NCBI GenBank assembly: GCA_964035575.1
Contig: OZ037834.1
Location: 589,598 to 653,597 of the forward strand
Source: Rhynchopus sp. YZ270_cl-10
Taxonomy: Eukaryota > Euglenozoa > Diplonemea > Diplonemida > Diplonemidae
DNA: 64,000 bases
Direction of reading: 5' to 3'
Positions 1 to 11,535 of the stretch are shown one piece after another. The notes beneath the pieces were generated by a model. It saw only the letters and a program-made list of their open reading frames with translations. It searched no databases and was not told where the DNA came from. Each line of letters starts with the position of its first letter. Within the stretch, counting starts at the first letter, position 1. The position numbers and the translations under genes were made by a program.

Positions 1-1833
1 GCTACCATTCCGGACATCGACTTTTACGATCCTGCGTTTCCCCACGACTGCACTGCCTTTGTTCGATCCAACGCGAAGGATGTGTTTCTGGGCTACGGAG
101 ACAAAGGCTTCTTCACCCCTGCAGAAGAAGCCGAGCTCGTCGTCGACGCTATGTATCACGTAGAAGCTCCGGCCCCCTTGGTCCCTTCGAACAACCTTCT
201 CCTCCCCGGACTAGAAATTCTTGGGTTGATCGAAGTAGTTGCCCCACTACATAATCAAACCGAACTAAAAAAGGTGTGGGACGCTGCACGAAGCGCGCTC
301 TTCGTCCCAGAGGATGTTTTGTGTCGGTATTTTGGGACAGAAGTGGCGTTGTACTTCGCGTGGCTGAACTACTTTACGTTATGGCTCATGGTCCCGTCAG
401 CGGTGGGGCTGCTGTTTTTTTTGCATATGCAGTACGACGTGCACTATGCCGTAGACAATCACCCATATCTTCCGTTGTACTCATTTATGGTGGTCTTCTG
501 GGCAGCCGCTTTCACTGCCTTCTGGAGACGCAAATCTGCGAGAAAGGTGTGGGATTGGGGAACCGATTGCATGGAGACCGTCGCCGAAGTGCGTCCCAAT
601 TTTCATGGTGAATTACGCAAAAGCCGTATTACTGGACAGCCTGAACGGTTTTTCCCTTACTACAAACGGTGTTTAGCATACTGTGTAAGCTCTGTCGTCA
701 CCGCGTGCATGCTTTGCGTCGCCTTCTGTATCATGATTCTGAGTCTCAACCTTCAAGGCTATATCGATGGGAAGATTAAATGGGAGGAGCCACTGCATTT
801 CCCGATGCTTTCCCGTTATGCAGTTGCGGGGGCAATATTTGATCCTAATCAGACAGAATATTTTGGGGTTTTGGCGTTGATTCCTACTCTTTTGCATGTT
901 ATAATTATTATGCAGTTGAACGGATTTTATCGAAATGTGGCTGAATGGTTGACAGAAAGGGAGAACCACCGTCTCAAATCGGATCATGAATCTTCAGTGG
1001 TGTTGAAGAGGTTTTTGTTTGAATCGTTTGACTGTTATATTTCGCTGTTTTATTTGGGGTTTGTCCAGCAGGATATTAGGAGGTTGAGGGTCGAGCTGAT
1101 TTCATTGTATACTGTAGATTCGTTGCGTAGAGCGGCTTGTGAAATGGTTTTGCCGTATTTATTGACGTTTATTAAGGCGAAAACACAGCGTGATGCGATT
1201 GCGGATATCAAAAAGAGGGATTCAAAAGGGACGTTGCTTCCTGCGTTCATTCAGGCGAGCTATCCGGATTATGAACCATTCGATGATTATTTGGAGATGG
1301 TGATAGAGTTTGGGTATGTCACGTTGTTCGCTGCGTCGTTTCCGTTGGCTGCATTGCTGTCTGTGGTCTGCAACTTCATCGAAATGAAGTCCGATTTGTT
1401 CAAGCTCTATAAGGTATACCGTAGACCCGTTCCAAAGAGGGTGGCATCCATTGGGGTGTGGCAGACATTGATTCGAACGTTGATGTGGTTGTCGATCTTT
1501 ACGAATACCTTTTTGTTTGTGAGTTCGGAGCAGTTGGCGGCGCATGTACCGTGGTTGTATAGGCATTCAACGGAGAAGGATTTGTTGGATGGAAGGGTGG
1601 CAGCTATAGGCGAGGCGGATCACGACCTCGTGGTGAAGCGTGGGGGTGCGCGCTGGGTGCTTGTGATCGCGTTTGTCGTGGAGCGGGTGGTCTTCCTGCT
1701 GTGTCTGTTGCTGCAGCATGCGATCCCGGATGTGCCAGAAGAAGTTGCGATGGAGAGGGAACGTCAGGCCCACCTCCAAGAACGGATCCGGCGGAAGGTA
1801 GAAGGAAAACCGCCGTCGTCCCCAACGTACTAA
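1..1833 (+). CDS. Anoctamin / TMEM16 family membrane protein, 3' part (5' end outside window)
   Basis: The frame is open from base 1 to a TAA at 1831-1833, so the start lies upstream and 610 codons are visible. The family comprises calcium-activated chloride channels and lipid scramblases of plasma or internal membranes. Family hallmarks appear in order: RYFGTEVALYFAW before the first membrane helix; the ALIPTLLHVIIIMQLNGFY segment; WLTERENHR; the DYLEMVIEFGYVTLF helix; the helix containing FIEMKSD, whose E and D match the Ca2+-binding E/D of TM8; RRPVPKR then GVWQ; and a last helix followed by IPDVPEE. In TM7 the first acidic position reads Asp (DDYLE) where mammalian TMEM16A has Glu; the second Glu is kept. 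No intron is needed in the visible part. Channel versus scramblase activity cannot be told from this. A dispersed short repeat follows about 125 bp after the stop. Confidence 0.93.
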   Translation, partial: ATIPDIDFYDPAFPHDCTAFVRSNAKDVFLGYGDKGFFTPAEEAELVVDAMYHVEAPAPLVPSNNLLLPGLEILGLIEVVAPLHNQTELKKVWDAARSALFVPEDVLCRYFGTEVALYFAWLNYFTLWLMVPSAVGLLFFLHMQYDVHYAVDNHPYLPLYSFMVVFWAAAFTAFWRRKSARKVWDWGTDCMETVAEVRPNFHGELRKSRITGQPERFFPYYKRCLAYCVSSVVTACMLCVAFCIMILSLNLQGYIDGKIKWEEPLHFPMLSRYAVAGAIFDPNQTEYFGVLALIPTLLHVIIIMQLNGFYRNVAEWLTERENHRLKSDHESSVVLKRFLFESFDCYISLFYLGFVQQDIRRLRVELISLYTVDSLRRAACEMVLPYLLTFIKAKTQRDAIADIKKRDSKGTLLPAFIQASYPDYEPFDDYLEMVIEFGYVTLFAASFPLAALLSVVCNFIEMKSDLFKLYKVYRRPVPKRVASIGVWQTLIRTLMWLSIFTNTFLFVSSEQLAAHVPWLYRHSTEKDLLDGRVAAIGEADHDLVVKRGGARWVLVIAFVVERVVFLLCLLLQHAIPDVPEEVAMERERQAHLQERIRRKVEGKPPSSPTY

Positions 1834-2439
1834 AAAAAAATAGAGCGGTATCCACGAAACGAGAGATAGGCGAGGAAAGGCTGGAGTGGAGTTCACACGA
1901 GAAAAAAGCGAGGTGTCTACACGTCATCAATTTTTCAAAATTATTCAAATAAACACATAGTGGAGTTCATCCTCGGGTGGCTACACTAATACAACCAAGT
2001 TTTCAAATAAACTAAAAAATCGTGGAGTTCATCCTGTCTATGCTAATACCAGAGTTTCAAAAAATCTTTTTAAAAGAAGTGGGGGGGATGGGGCGTATTC
2101 GGGGGATACACTAAAAGAAAAATTCAGAAAAGAGCTGGTGGGAGCGTTTTTTTGAGATATACCAGGATTGTGCGCGACGGTGCATGATTTTGTTTGAGGT
2201 TTTTTGTGAAGAAAAATATAGCAAAAATAAAAAAAAAAAAAAAGAACGAAAAGAAAATGCTTGGAGGAGATGAAGTGTGTGTCTTTGATCTAATTTCTTT
2301 TTTCCGAGGTGGCAAAGTACCGAGAGGCTGAGGTTCATCCGTGGAGGTGCGCGCTGTCATACACAGAGGTGTTGTGCACTTTACAACTTCCATTTTCTTT
2401 TTTTCTTTTTCTCCCTGTCACCTCATGAAATGAAGAAAT

Positions 2440-2600
2440 AAATAGGAACAAATCATTTTGAACACACTTTGCGGTGGGGGGACGAACTTTTTTAGGGACG
2501 AACCGCACTGCAGAGCCACCTCCTCATCAAACAGGTTTGAGGTGTTGTGCGTTTCACCACAACCTCTCCCATGGGTTTTATCGTGTGATGAGTGTTAAGT
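2440..2600. repeat. ~160-bp dispersed repeat, second copy at 43325-43480
   Basis: The two copies share a long, nearly collinear stretch including GGGACGAACCGC, GCAGAGCCACCTCCTC, ACCACAACCTCTC and CATGGGTTTTATCGTGTGAT. Parts are complementary within the copy, for example GAGGTGTTGTG facing CACAACCTC, so the RNA could fold into stem-loops. There is no open frame. It could be a short retroposon or the remains of a structured RNA gene; I do not recognise it. Confidence 0.6.
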
Positions 2601-3222
2601 TTCTATTTTTCTTCTTTCTTTGAAAGACAAAATAAGCGGACTGGTCACCATTGAGTACAGATGCCACCTCGGGTGGGAGATTGTCGACAAAACAAAACAA
2701 AGCAAAGCAAAACAAAACAAACAACAAGAGAAACGTGTACTGTCTATTACCCCAAAGCCGTCAGTGGCAGGGGAAGTGGTGTTATGGTTTAACAAAAAAC
2801 CTGTCAACCCGATCACCAAAGCACCAACGGTATCTGTACCTTTTTTTAATGCTGTAACTCGTTGCGTGAGATCAAAAGTTGGGCAACGTGCCGTACCAAA
2901 TGTTTTATGTTCTTTTTTATTTCAACCCTCCTTCCCCCCCCATTTTTCGCACGGTTTCTTGCAAGGTGACAAAGCAACGAGAGGCTTGGGGTCATCTTAT
3001 GAACTTTTCTCGTCTTTTTTTTTATACCTTCAAAGCGTAGCTTGAAGGAGAAATAGTTCTTCAGATACGGTCGCCCGTCACACCCCCTCTCCAGCAGGGA
3101 TAATTGAGCAACGAAAAAACCTTTTCCCCCTTTTACTTACCAGAGTTCCTATTTTTTTTTTTGTATTATTTTCTCCACCCTCTTACATTGGTTCAGATGT
3201 CACCGATGTAGCCTACTCTAAC

Positions 3223-3460
3223 CATACATCTTAGGTACGTACGTTCATACCAATTTTGCTACGTACGCAGTATATTTTTTTTTTACGTACTTACGTAACT
3301 ACCACCTGATTTTTACCCCGCGTATAGGCCCGTATAGGCCAAACCCCACCCATTTTTCCCAGCCTTTACGCGCCTATACGCGGGGTAAAATCAGGTGGAA
3401 CTACGTATTTTACTATTTTACTTTAAATGCCGCGTATTACGTACGCACCTAAGATGTATG
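3223..3460. mobile_element. Foldback DNA element with CAT...ATG termini and 6-bp target duplication
   Basis: The left end reads CATACATCTTAGGTACGTACG and the right end is its near-perfect reverse complement. TCTAAC flanks both sides (3217-3222 and 3461-3466), the mark of transposition. A second palindrome sits inside: CACCTGATTTTTACCCCGCG facing CGCGGGGTAAAATCAGGTG. The element is non-coding. Terminal layout and duplication length match the element at 32206-32634, so the two may belong to one class. The superfamily is not certain. Confidence 0.75.
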
Positions 3461-4511
3461 TCTAACCCGCTTTCTTACTCTGTCGGGGGAGGATTTAACG
3501 GGAAATTTTCCCCTTATTGAGAAGCATTGTTGTAACAGTGTAGTTGCCACCTGTGTACACACTCCACTGTGTTTTCTAACTGAAAATCTGCCACCTATAG
3601 TCGGTAGTTTGCTCTTCAAAAAAAACGACGCGCCACTCCCCCCGAAGAAAAAAAAGTTAGTGGAGCACACTCTAGGGTGGCTACACTAATACAACCAAGT
3701 TTTCAAAAAAAAAAAAAGAAAACACATATTACATCCGTCTTACAACGTTTTTCAAATAAATTATATTATCTGATATCTGAGCATCGTTCGGGTACTTCTT
3801 CGAGATATGCTTTTCTCTTGCCAGCAGATTGAGGCCAAGCGGAGCGGTCAAAAAAGGGATGAGGCTGTCCATGGGGGGCAGCGTTCTGACACAACGAAAA
3901 AAAAAATGCGTGTGGAGTAGTCTTCTTTGCTTTGTATCCTTTATACGCTGCTTTGTTCGGGAGGCAGGGTACACTGTCACGAACTTTCAAAGTCACCGAT
4001 CCCGCAACCTCCTGAACCGCGCAAGGCAAGGAGATCACCACCACCGTCAACTTTGTGCGAACTCCCCATAGCACAACACTCTGTGGGATTCGATAACCCT
4101 CTCCACGGAGTTGTCAGTGCCCTGCCCCAGAGGGGGGGTGTTTTTACCCCCTAGATCAGATACCTTGCGTCCAGAGAGTCAACAGTCAAGGGAATGGACT
4201 TAGAAAACTGTTCGTAGACGCTTTCCTTTTTGAGTGCTCAATACCCACCAACTACACTTTACTCACCATCTCATCCCCTGTCAGAAACAAAACAAAAAAA
4301 AAAAAAAACAAAAAAAACACCACCCAACACACGGGGTATTGCCGAAAAGCCCTCCCCCCCACACCTCTCTTCCCACACCCCTCACCTCAACTCCTCTCTT
4401 TCCTCCCCTTATCCCCCCACACACCCTTTCGTTTTTTGCGGCGCCCAGGGGAGACTGGGTCTCCCTGATATTTCTCTTCCTCTTCCCCTTTGGGGATTTT
4501 TTTTTTTTTAT

Positions 4512-6601
4512 ATGGGATGTGGCGGGAGTGCGGCGAAGGGTACTGAGAGACAGGCCGCACAAAGCAAATATGGGGAGGCCAAGGATGAGCCGCAGGCAAA
4601 GGGGAAGCCCGCTCCTGAAGATCGAAAGGCAGACCCTGTCAAGCCGCCGGTGAAGCGAGAGCCCCCAGCAGAGGCGCCGTCGACAGCGAGAGCGACAAAT
4701 GACGCGTCAGAAACAAATCAGCCTGCGGAAGAGTTGAAAGAGCCCCCAGCAGTGGAAGCAGCCGCAACACCCGCAAAGACAGTGCAAAAGGAGAAGGATG
4801 TGGAAAAAGACGTCGAAAAAACGCCCGAGCCAGCAAAGCCAGCTCGGGAAGTGGAGGCGGAGGTGGCAGCAAGCGACGCAGCAGCGCCAGGAGGTGCGGA
4901 CTCAATGTGTGGGGTGTCGCAGATTACCTCCACTCCACAGCAGTCGACAGCGGGGACGGAGGTGGTTGGTATGAGAAAATTTTTTTTTGGCCTCAACTCA
5001 AATTTTCCTCTTCACGGCGGGAGCATGTTGCAGTAAGAATCAAGCATTAGACAAATAGAACTGGAAAACGACGGATGCCCGCTTTTAGCAGGATTTGGTT
5101 TTTTTTCCTCCACTATCATACACCTCACTGTTTTTGGATACAACCTTTAATAATTTTATTTGAAAAACTTCGTTGTTTTAGTGTAAGACACCCGAAGATG
5201 AACTCCACTACACACTCTTCACTCATTCTAAACACCACGCCAAATCTCTCTTTTGCCACTCAAATCTTCAAACCACCCGAATCCCACAGACGAAGAAGAC
5301 CCCGACGAGATCATCATGCGAGCACTCCAAAAGCTCCGCGATGTCGCTCTCGCAGACGCAAAGAGAATAGGCTACTCAGAAGTCAAGGTGGCAGGTGTCT
5401 CCATCCGCAGTATCGGCAACAGCGTTGAGCTCTCCCCCAAGGACCTCCAGCGTGTCCGCCGCTGGTGTGACTTTGTTGCTCCGTTTGACCCCATCCCTGC
5501 AGGGCCTGAGACCCAAGATGGGGGGCGGGCACCAAGGGAAAATACGCTTCGGGTAAACCAAGAGCTGCTGGACACATTCGAAAGGGATCAGGCACGAAGG
5601 CACCATAGTCCAAGACTAAGCAGCTCGCGTGAGGTTCCTAGTAGAGGGGACGGGGGTGGGCCGGTCCTCGCAAGCAGCAGCAACAACCACTCCAGCCCGG
5701 CGCAGAAGCGGAAGGAGTCCGGTGGGCAGCAGGGTGGTGGGGGGAACACGGCAGCCTCGCCGAATCCGTCGTCATCGCAGCAGGGGCCGTCAGGGTCTGC
5801 ACGCAAGCAGGATATGGAGAGAAGTCATTATGGACCAGAACCCCCATCCTCTCCACAGCACCATGTATGTTTCAGGTTTTTTTTTTTGATGAGAAATATT
5901 TGCATAGGGTACAAAAAAAAACGCTCCCATGGGCGCGGTTTCCAGGGTCTCTTTGCCTCCGATCATTTTAGCTTCCGATATTGTGTTTTACGTTCCTCAA
6001 AATCTCCTCTCTCTCTCTACCCCCTCCCCCTCCCCCTTCGCAGGAAGAATCCCCCCTCGCGAAAGACTCTCAGAGAAAGGAAGATAAGTACGACACCCCT
6101 GCCGAAAAGCCTGCAAGACCTCCGTCGCAGGCACGCGACGAGCCGCCTCAACAGCCACCACCCGCACCGCCCCTTGGCTTTGCCGACAGCAGCCCTCCCG
6201 ACGCCTCCGCAAAGGAGGACACACGAGGCAACGGCGGCGACGCGTCAGCAGCACCTCACGAAGAAAGCCCTGCTACCACCCCACCCGCCGAGCGCGAAGA
6301 ACAACCAGAAGCAGACGCAACCATGCAACGAGCGGAGAAGCCTTCAAAACCTGAGGAAAAGGAGGAGGAGGAGGAAGGGGAGGAGGGGGACAAAGAAGCT
6401 ACTAACAGCCCGCCTAAATCTCCAGAGTTACCTCCAAAAATGCCGTCAGAAGAGGCCAAGGAGGAGCAAAGAGAGACGCAAGATGAAGAGGAAGAGGAAG
6501 AACGAAAAGCGAAGCGAGCAGAGGATCGGCAGCAGCAGGAAAAGGAGGAGGAGTCTGCAGCTGCAGCAGCTGCAGCTGCAGCAGCGGAAAAGGAAGAATA
6601 G
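4512..6601 (+). CDS. Low-complexity protein with predicted dual N-terminal acylation (three exons)
   Basis: Exons are 4512-4968, 5290-5864 and 6044-6601, giving 529 aa. The phases (1, then 0) fit exactly, and the introns are gtatga...cacag and gtatgt...cgcag. The protein starts MGCGGSAAKG: Gly2 with Ser6 is an N-myristoylation context, and Cys3 a likely palmitoylation site, so it should sit on the inner face of a membrane. Residues 5-150 are rich in A, K, E and P. The only well-ordered stretch is encoded by the start of exon 2 (about residues 153-215; DEIIMRALQKLRDVALADAK... then RVRRWCDFV). The C-terminus is a Glu-rich charged region with an alanine run and a final EKEE. I recognise no enzyme domain. 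The intron boundaries, not the longer unspliced frames, keep the composition continuous across exons. Function unknown. Confidence 0.78.
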
Positions 6602-9076
6602 AATAGGATGTCGTGGTGAATCCATTCCTATTTCCTAATCCAAGGTTATTTTCTTTTTTTTTTTTGGTTTCTTCTTCCCAAAAAAGTGATATACCCATCT
6701 GTGATATCAAGTTATGTGTGTCTGTGTGTATCTACACCAAATAGTATACGAAAAAAAAGGGGGTGGCGGGTGGGGGGTAAAAAAGAGTTCTCAGAAAGAA
6801 ATAGAAAACAAAAGGGGTGAGATAACGAAAAAAAATTTTTGGGGGGTTTTTTTTTGGGGGTGAATTTGGAAAAAAAGGACTTTCCTTTTGGGAGGAAAGG
6901 GGTGAGAAAAGATGGGGGTTTTTTTTTGTTTTGTTTTGTGAAGAAAGCTTGCTTTGGTGGAATACAAAGAAAAACTCAGGTTTCAAAAAAAAAAATACAA
7001 AAAGTACAGAAACGAATAGAGAATCCTTGATCGGAAAAAAGAAGAAAAAAAAAAAAAAACCCCAGCGTTTTGAAGTGCAGTAAGTACCTTGGTTGTATGT
7101 ACACTAATACAACCAAGATATAATAAAAAGAAAACAGTGCAAAGGCTTCGGCCGACATTGAGTTCACTTCTTTCTCCGAATAGTGTGAAATGGGAACCCG
7201 CCACTAAGAGTGGTGGTGTGAACAGTGCTTTGGGAATTACTATAATATTTGAAAAAAAAATGTTCACTTTTTTTTTTTTTGAAAAAAAAAAAAAAAATGG
7301 AGACAGCAGGAAACAAAAAACTGCAAAAAGAAAACATGAAAGAAGAAAACTGAGGCATGTGCCCAACCCAAAGAGAAAAGAAAAATCCCAAGGAAAATAA
7401 CGAAAACAAAAACAAAAATTGCGCAATTTGAATGAGAAAAAGCAAGAAATATGGAGCGAGTATTTTTCTTGGTATTTTCTTTCCCACAAAAGAAAAATGT
7501 CATTCATGGAAAAAAAAAAAAAAAGAAATTATGTGAATGTTGGTGTGGCTAACTCAAAAATTTAGACCCTTTTGGGCCATTTATTGGGCCATCCAAAAAC
7601 CCTGAATTTGTCACACCAAATGTTGTAAAATTCACTTTTTTCTTTTTCTTTTTCTTTTTCCGAGAATTGATTTTTTTGTTTGGATGAACGGCATCTCTGT
7701 GTGACTTCGGAGTCCAATTTCTGCCAGATTTTTTTTTGTGTTAAGCATTGACGAATATAAATGGAAAACGACGGATGGTGCATACCCGCTTTAGCGTATT
7801 GGTTTTCCCACTAACATACACCTTACATTCATCAGTGAAAAAACACAAACCTTTTGCGGGTGCGATAAACGAAAAAAAAAAGTGTCTTCTTTTATTTCAT
7901 TTTAACTGTCATATCCTGAAGTCGTTTTCTATTTTCCTTCAAGTAGTCCGGGTATTGTACTTTCGCACTTTTTTTCTTCTGAGATCGAGGATATTAGAAA
8001 GATGGGGACATTTCTTTTGTTGTTCCCTACACCTATGCTATCAATTGAATGCATATGTTGAAAAACAATTTTTCTATACCTGTACTTTCAAATCACTGAA
8101 CGTATATGTTACGCTATTCTTCCTTTTTTTTGCTATATAGTTGGATGAGTGCAGTTGCCTCAGTAGTGTTGCCACAAGTTGTGCAATCTCCACTTACCCC
8201 TTCCCCTTTTTTTTCTGGTTGGGGTCCACCCCCGGTACAGCCGGTATACCAATTTTTGCGTTAATGGGGGAGGGTGCATACTGCGCTCAAAACAAATACT
8301 GGAAGAACGGAAAAATAAAAAGGGGAGAAAAAAAAACCAAACAGAAATTCATTTTTTTGCTGTATTCAGGAAAGAACCAACAATTTTCTCTATTTTTGTT
8401 GATTTACCTTTTTGTGTTTTTGTGTTTTTTGTTTTTTCTCCCCCTTTGTCTGGTAGTACCTTACCTTTGTTATTTGGTCATTTGGTGGTGTTGTTGTTCT
8501 CCAACAACGATGCACAACCTCCCCCCGTTTTCGTCATTGATGTCAAAAAATCTAAGAAAATGTATTTTTCAACTTTTTGAAAGTTACACCCACCCCCGGC
8601 CTATTCTTCCCTTTAGAACGAAACAATACAAAAAAAAAAGGCCAGATCTGAACAAAAAAAAGAAAAAAAATCCCAATATTTTTCGAATGTGCACCAACAG
8701 AGCTGTTTTTACTTTAGGTTTTTCCCCTTATCCCTCTTTTGTTTTGTTTTGTTCGCTGATATGCAAATGCTGTAATAGTTTCGATAAAGGGTGCAGAGGT
8801 GTCAGCGTGTTGTCCACAATGGTACCGTTTTTTTATATTTCTCCGTCGATCAAAAGCTGGATCACAATGTGTGTGTTACAGAAGAGGGACAAATGTCGAA
8901 AAGGGGTATTTCCCCCCCCTCGACATATGGAAAAGGGCAACGTTGTACGATGCACTGTGAAGGGGGCATCTTTAAACCCTTGTTCACATCTGTCGAAACA
9001 AAAAAAAAAAGGGGGGAGGAGGAGGGGCAAACAACGTTTTGCACAGCAAGAAGACAACACACACATACACACATAC

Positions 9077-9126
9077 ACATGTTCACATGTTCACATGTTC
9101 ACATGTTCACATGTTCACATGTTCAC
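9077..9126. repeat. Tandem ATGTTCAC array, about six copies
   Basis: A short (CA)n-like tract is followed by about six perfect repeats of an 8-bp unit, which places the palindrome ACATGT once per unit. It is a simple microsatellite-type array with no visible function. Confidence 0.9.
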
Positions 9127-9252
9127 AATCCGCTCGCTCGTTCGCTCTCTTCTCTGTTTTTTTCTCTTCCTCTTTCAATTTTATAAAGTAAAAAAAAAAA
9201 ATAGTTTGGGTACATTTAGTGCACCCTATTATACCTTCTATTCAGTAGAAAT

Positions 9253-9394
9253 TGGTGTGGCTGAAAGGGGGTGCTACTTTCTGCTATTTTCTGCTATTCT
9301 GGGCATCTGGATTTTTTGGTGTGGCTGAAAGGGAGGTGCTATTTTGTGCTACTTTCTGCTATTTTCTGCTATTTTGGGGTCGTCAGCCACACCA
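9253..9394. mobile_element. TGGTGTGGC element (long form) with 5-bp target duplication
   Basis: The termini are TGGTGTGGCTGA and TCAGCCACACCA. The interior is built from GCTATTTTCTGC-like units and contains a second internal copy of the left end. AGAAAT lies to the left (9247-9252) and AGAAT to the right (9395-9399). The same flank without the element, TATTCAGTAGAATAGTTAG, is found at about 11056-11083 and serves as an empty site. Other copies are at 15464-15609 (reverse), 30330-30387, 32716-32803 and 47238-47376. TG...CA ends with a 5-bp duplication are what LTR-type integrases leave, but the 9-12-bp inverted ends also fit a small DNA element. Family unassigned. Confidence 0.75.
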
Positions 9395-10295
9395 AGAATA
9401 GTTAGTATATGAAACAATTCTTTCTTCTCTTCCGACTTCTCTCTTTTTTGTGTGGGTGTCAGTTCAGGTGTCACGTCGCCCTAATGAGTTATTGCCTTTC
9501 CCCCCCCCCCAACCCTTCTGATATGTGTGCACACGCGAGGTCCGTTCATGTTGTTTTGTTCTTTCAGACTTTTTTTACTTATTTTTCTCAAAAAAAAGGA
9601 TTTAGAAAAAAGATGATTTAGCACGGGGTTCATCTATTCTTTTCCATTTTGTACATGTCCCTTGCATCAATTAAAAAAAAAAATAGTATAGTGAAGTGCA
9701 TCATCAGGTGACTACACTAATACAACCAAGTTTTCAAAAAAAAAAAAACCCCCTGAGTGATTTGTCAATAAAACAAAATATAAAAAAAAAACGTGTGGAG
9801 CTCATCCTCGGGGTGTCCACACTACAATACAATTAGTTTTCAAAAAGCAAAACCAACAACAACAACAACAACAAACAATAGCCCCCTTTTCAAGAAGACT
9901 ATCGTTTTTGCAGTTAGCACCAAACTGAAATGCTTTTTCCGGCAAAAAAAAAAAAAAAGCAAACGCCAAAGCAATACAGAGATAACCAACCAGTTTTTTT
10001 TTTTTTTTGTTTTGTTTGTTTTTTTTTATTATTACTGTTTTCAAGAGGGGGTAGGACAGGAAGAAGGAGTCTTCCTTGCCTCCCCCTCGTTCCCCCACCC
10101 ACCCTCCTTCTCCGCTCACACTTCTTCTTCGAACATGTCAATACGTCCCTCATTTGTGTTTTCTCTTTGTTATCCACTCACACACCGACCCCCTCTTCCC
10201 CCCCTTTTTGTTTTAACTATGTCCGTCGTTATTGAAGTTATTCATTTCTTTGTGGGATTTGGGATTTTGGGGCTAGGGAGGCAGGGGAGGGGATA

Positions 10296-10420
10296 ATGGT
10301 GACAGTATTGTGGGAGCCCATTGGAATACGCAAAAAAAAATACATCAAAATACATGTATTGTGATGTATTTTTTGCGTATTCCAATGGGCTTCCCATCAC
10401 AATACTGTCACTATTATGAG
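10296..10420. mobile_element. Near-perfect hairpin element
   Basis: GTGACAGTATTGTGGGAGCC... is followed, after a short loop around 10350, by its reverse complement ending ...CACAATACTGTCAC, giving arms of roughly 50 bp. Related CAATACAGCTGTACTGTGATG and TTATCACAATACAG pieces recur at about 15195-15300, 15775, 30250-30320, 40060-40195 and 41525-41580. It looks like a MITE-type foldback. No target duplication can be separated from the arms. Confidence 0.6.
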
Positions 10421-11535
10421 GGGGGGTGAATGGTACGTAATGACCACACCCCGGGAGATGTGCTAAAACAGCATGCTTCTTTTGCATGTTTACAGAAGAA
10501 CTGCATTTATCATATTTTATCATTTTATTATACAAAATGCAATGGGACCGAATCGGCCTCGCTAAGGCCGGCTTAGCCACGGCTCAGATAGATTTTCCAG
10601 ACATGCCTATTTTCAGGCGTAGTCGGGCCCTCGCATTGCATTGTAAGTCCTATAACATGATTTTTTTTTTTTTTTTTTTGCATGGATTTTTTTAAAACAC
10701 AGCTTTCCTCGTTGTTGTGCTATTTTATTGTGGGCGTAAGCTCACAACTCTACAGAGATGGGCCACCGGCTGAGCGGTTCTGTACTGCCCTCGTTCTCTT
10801 ACGGTACGGGCAAAGTCATTAGGTTTCCTTTTGTTGATAAAACAACTTGATGTCAATTCTAAAAAGATTGGAGGCAGCGCTGCAGGGCAAACAAAACGGA
10901 TTGAAAAAAAAAACAGAAGCTTGCTTGTTTTTCTTTGAGTACTCAATTAACCACAACAACCGTACTTCAGTTTAACACATTTTTTCACCTTTTTGTTTTC
11001 CCGGCTTTGAGCGCACAAACGAAAGACCCGATCTTTTTACATATTCTGTTTGTACCATCTATTCAGTAGAATAGTTAGTATATGAAACATCTTCTGTTGC
11101 AGGCTGCAGGGGGTACTTTTGTGCTTTCATCCGGATGGCATCGTAGGTGGGTCAGTTGGAATGCCTGCATCAATAACTACAGTTTTATATGGGCCAACGC
11201 CTTAGCAGAAAAGAAACCCGTTTGATGAGTTTTTGAGGGACGATTTGTTTTTCTCTGTCTCTTTTTTTTTTTTTCCTTCTCGGCGATACGTTCTCTGCCA
11301 CACTCTTATGGGATAAAGGGGGGGTTTTTTTTTTGCCCATCTGGGAATGATGGGTACTGTGGGTAACATTATTTATTTGTGGGTGTTTTTTTTTTGTATT
11401 TTTCTTTCTATTTTTCTGTGTTCTTGACATGGAGTGCTTGCTTTCTCTGTAATTGTCGCGCCTGGGTTAAAATTGCGTTTTTGTCTCAGGTGGCAATAAT
11501 TACACTGCGAGGGGTTAGGTACAAATGAAGAGAAC

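Larger units (their letters stand above)
1834..4511. other. Intergenic repeat mosaic, no gene seen
   Basis: No coding frame here has recognisable features. The stretch holds two copies of the TAGTGGAGTTCATCC...TTTTCAAA repeat (1958-2008 and 2022-2060) and another at 3657-3706. It also has a roughly 160-bp repeat (2440-2600) shared with 43325-43480, a copy of the CATTGAGTACAG...GATTGTCGAC repeat (about 2645-2695), and a GGTGACNAAGCA...GAGAGGCTT repeat (2965-3010). A roughly 80-bp repeat at 3037-3118 recurs at 28258-28340. A foldback element lies at 3223-3460. The last 300 bp before the next ATG are C/T-rich, as expected for a 5' leader. Confidence 0.7.

Noticed and set aside
5253-6638. 461-codon unspliced frame across 5865-6043
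   Set aside because: Reading through this segment gives Phe/Tyr and then Arg/Lys-rich noise and shifts exon 3 out of the Glu-rich frame. Splicing at GTATGT...CGCAG restores a continuous composition.
8141-9328. 395-codon forward frame in the repeat spacer
   Set aside because: The translation is Phe/Lys/Cys-rich and produced by T-, A- and CA-tracts plus the ATGTTCAC array. There are no domains, and dispersed repeats lie within it.
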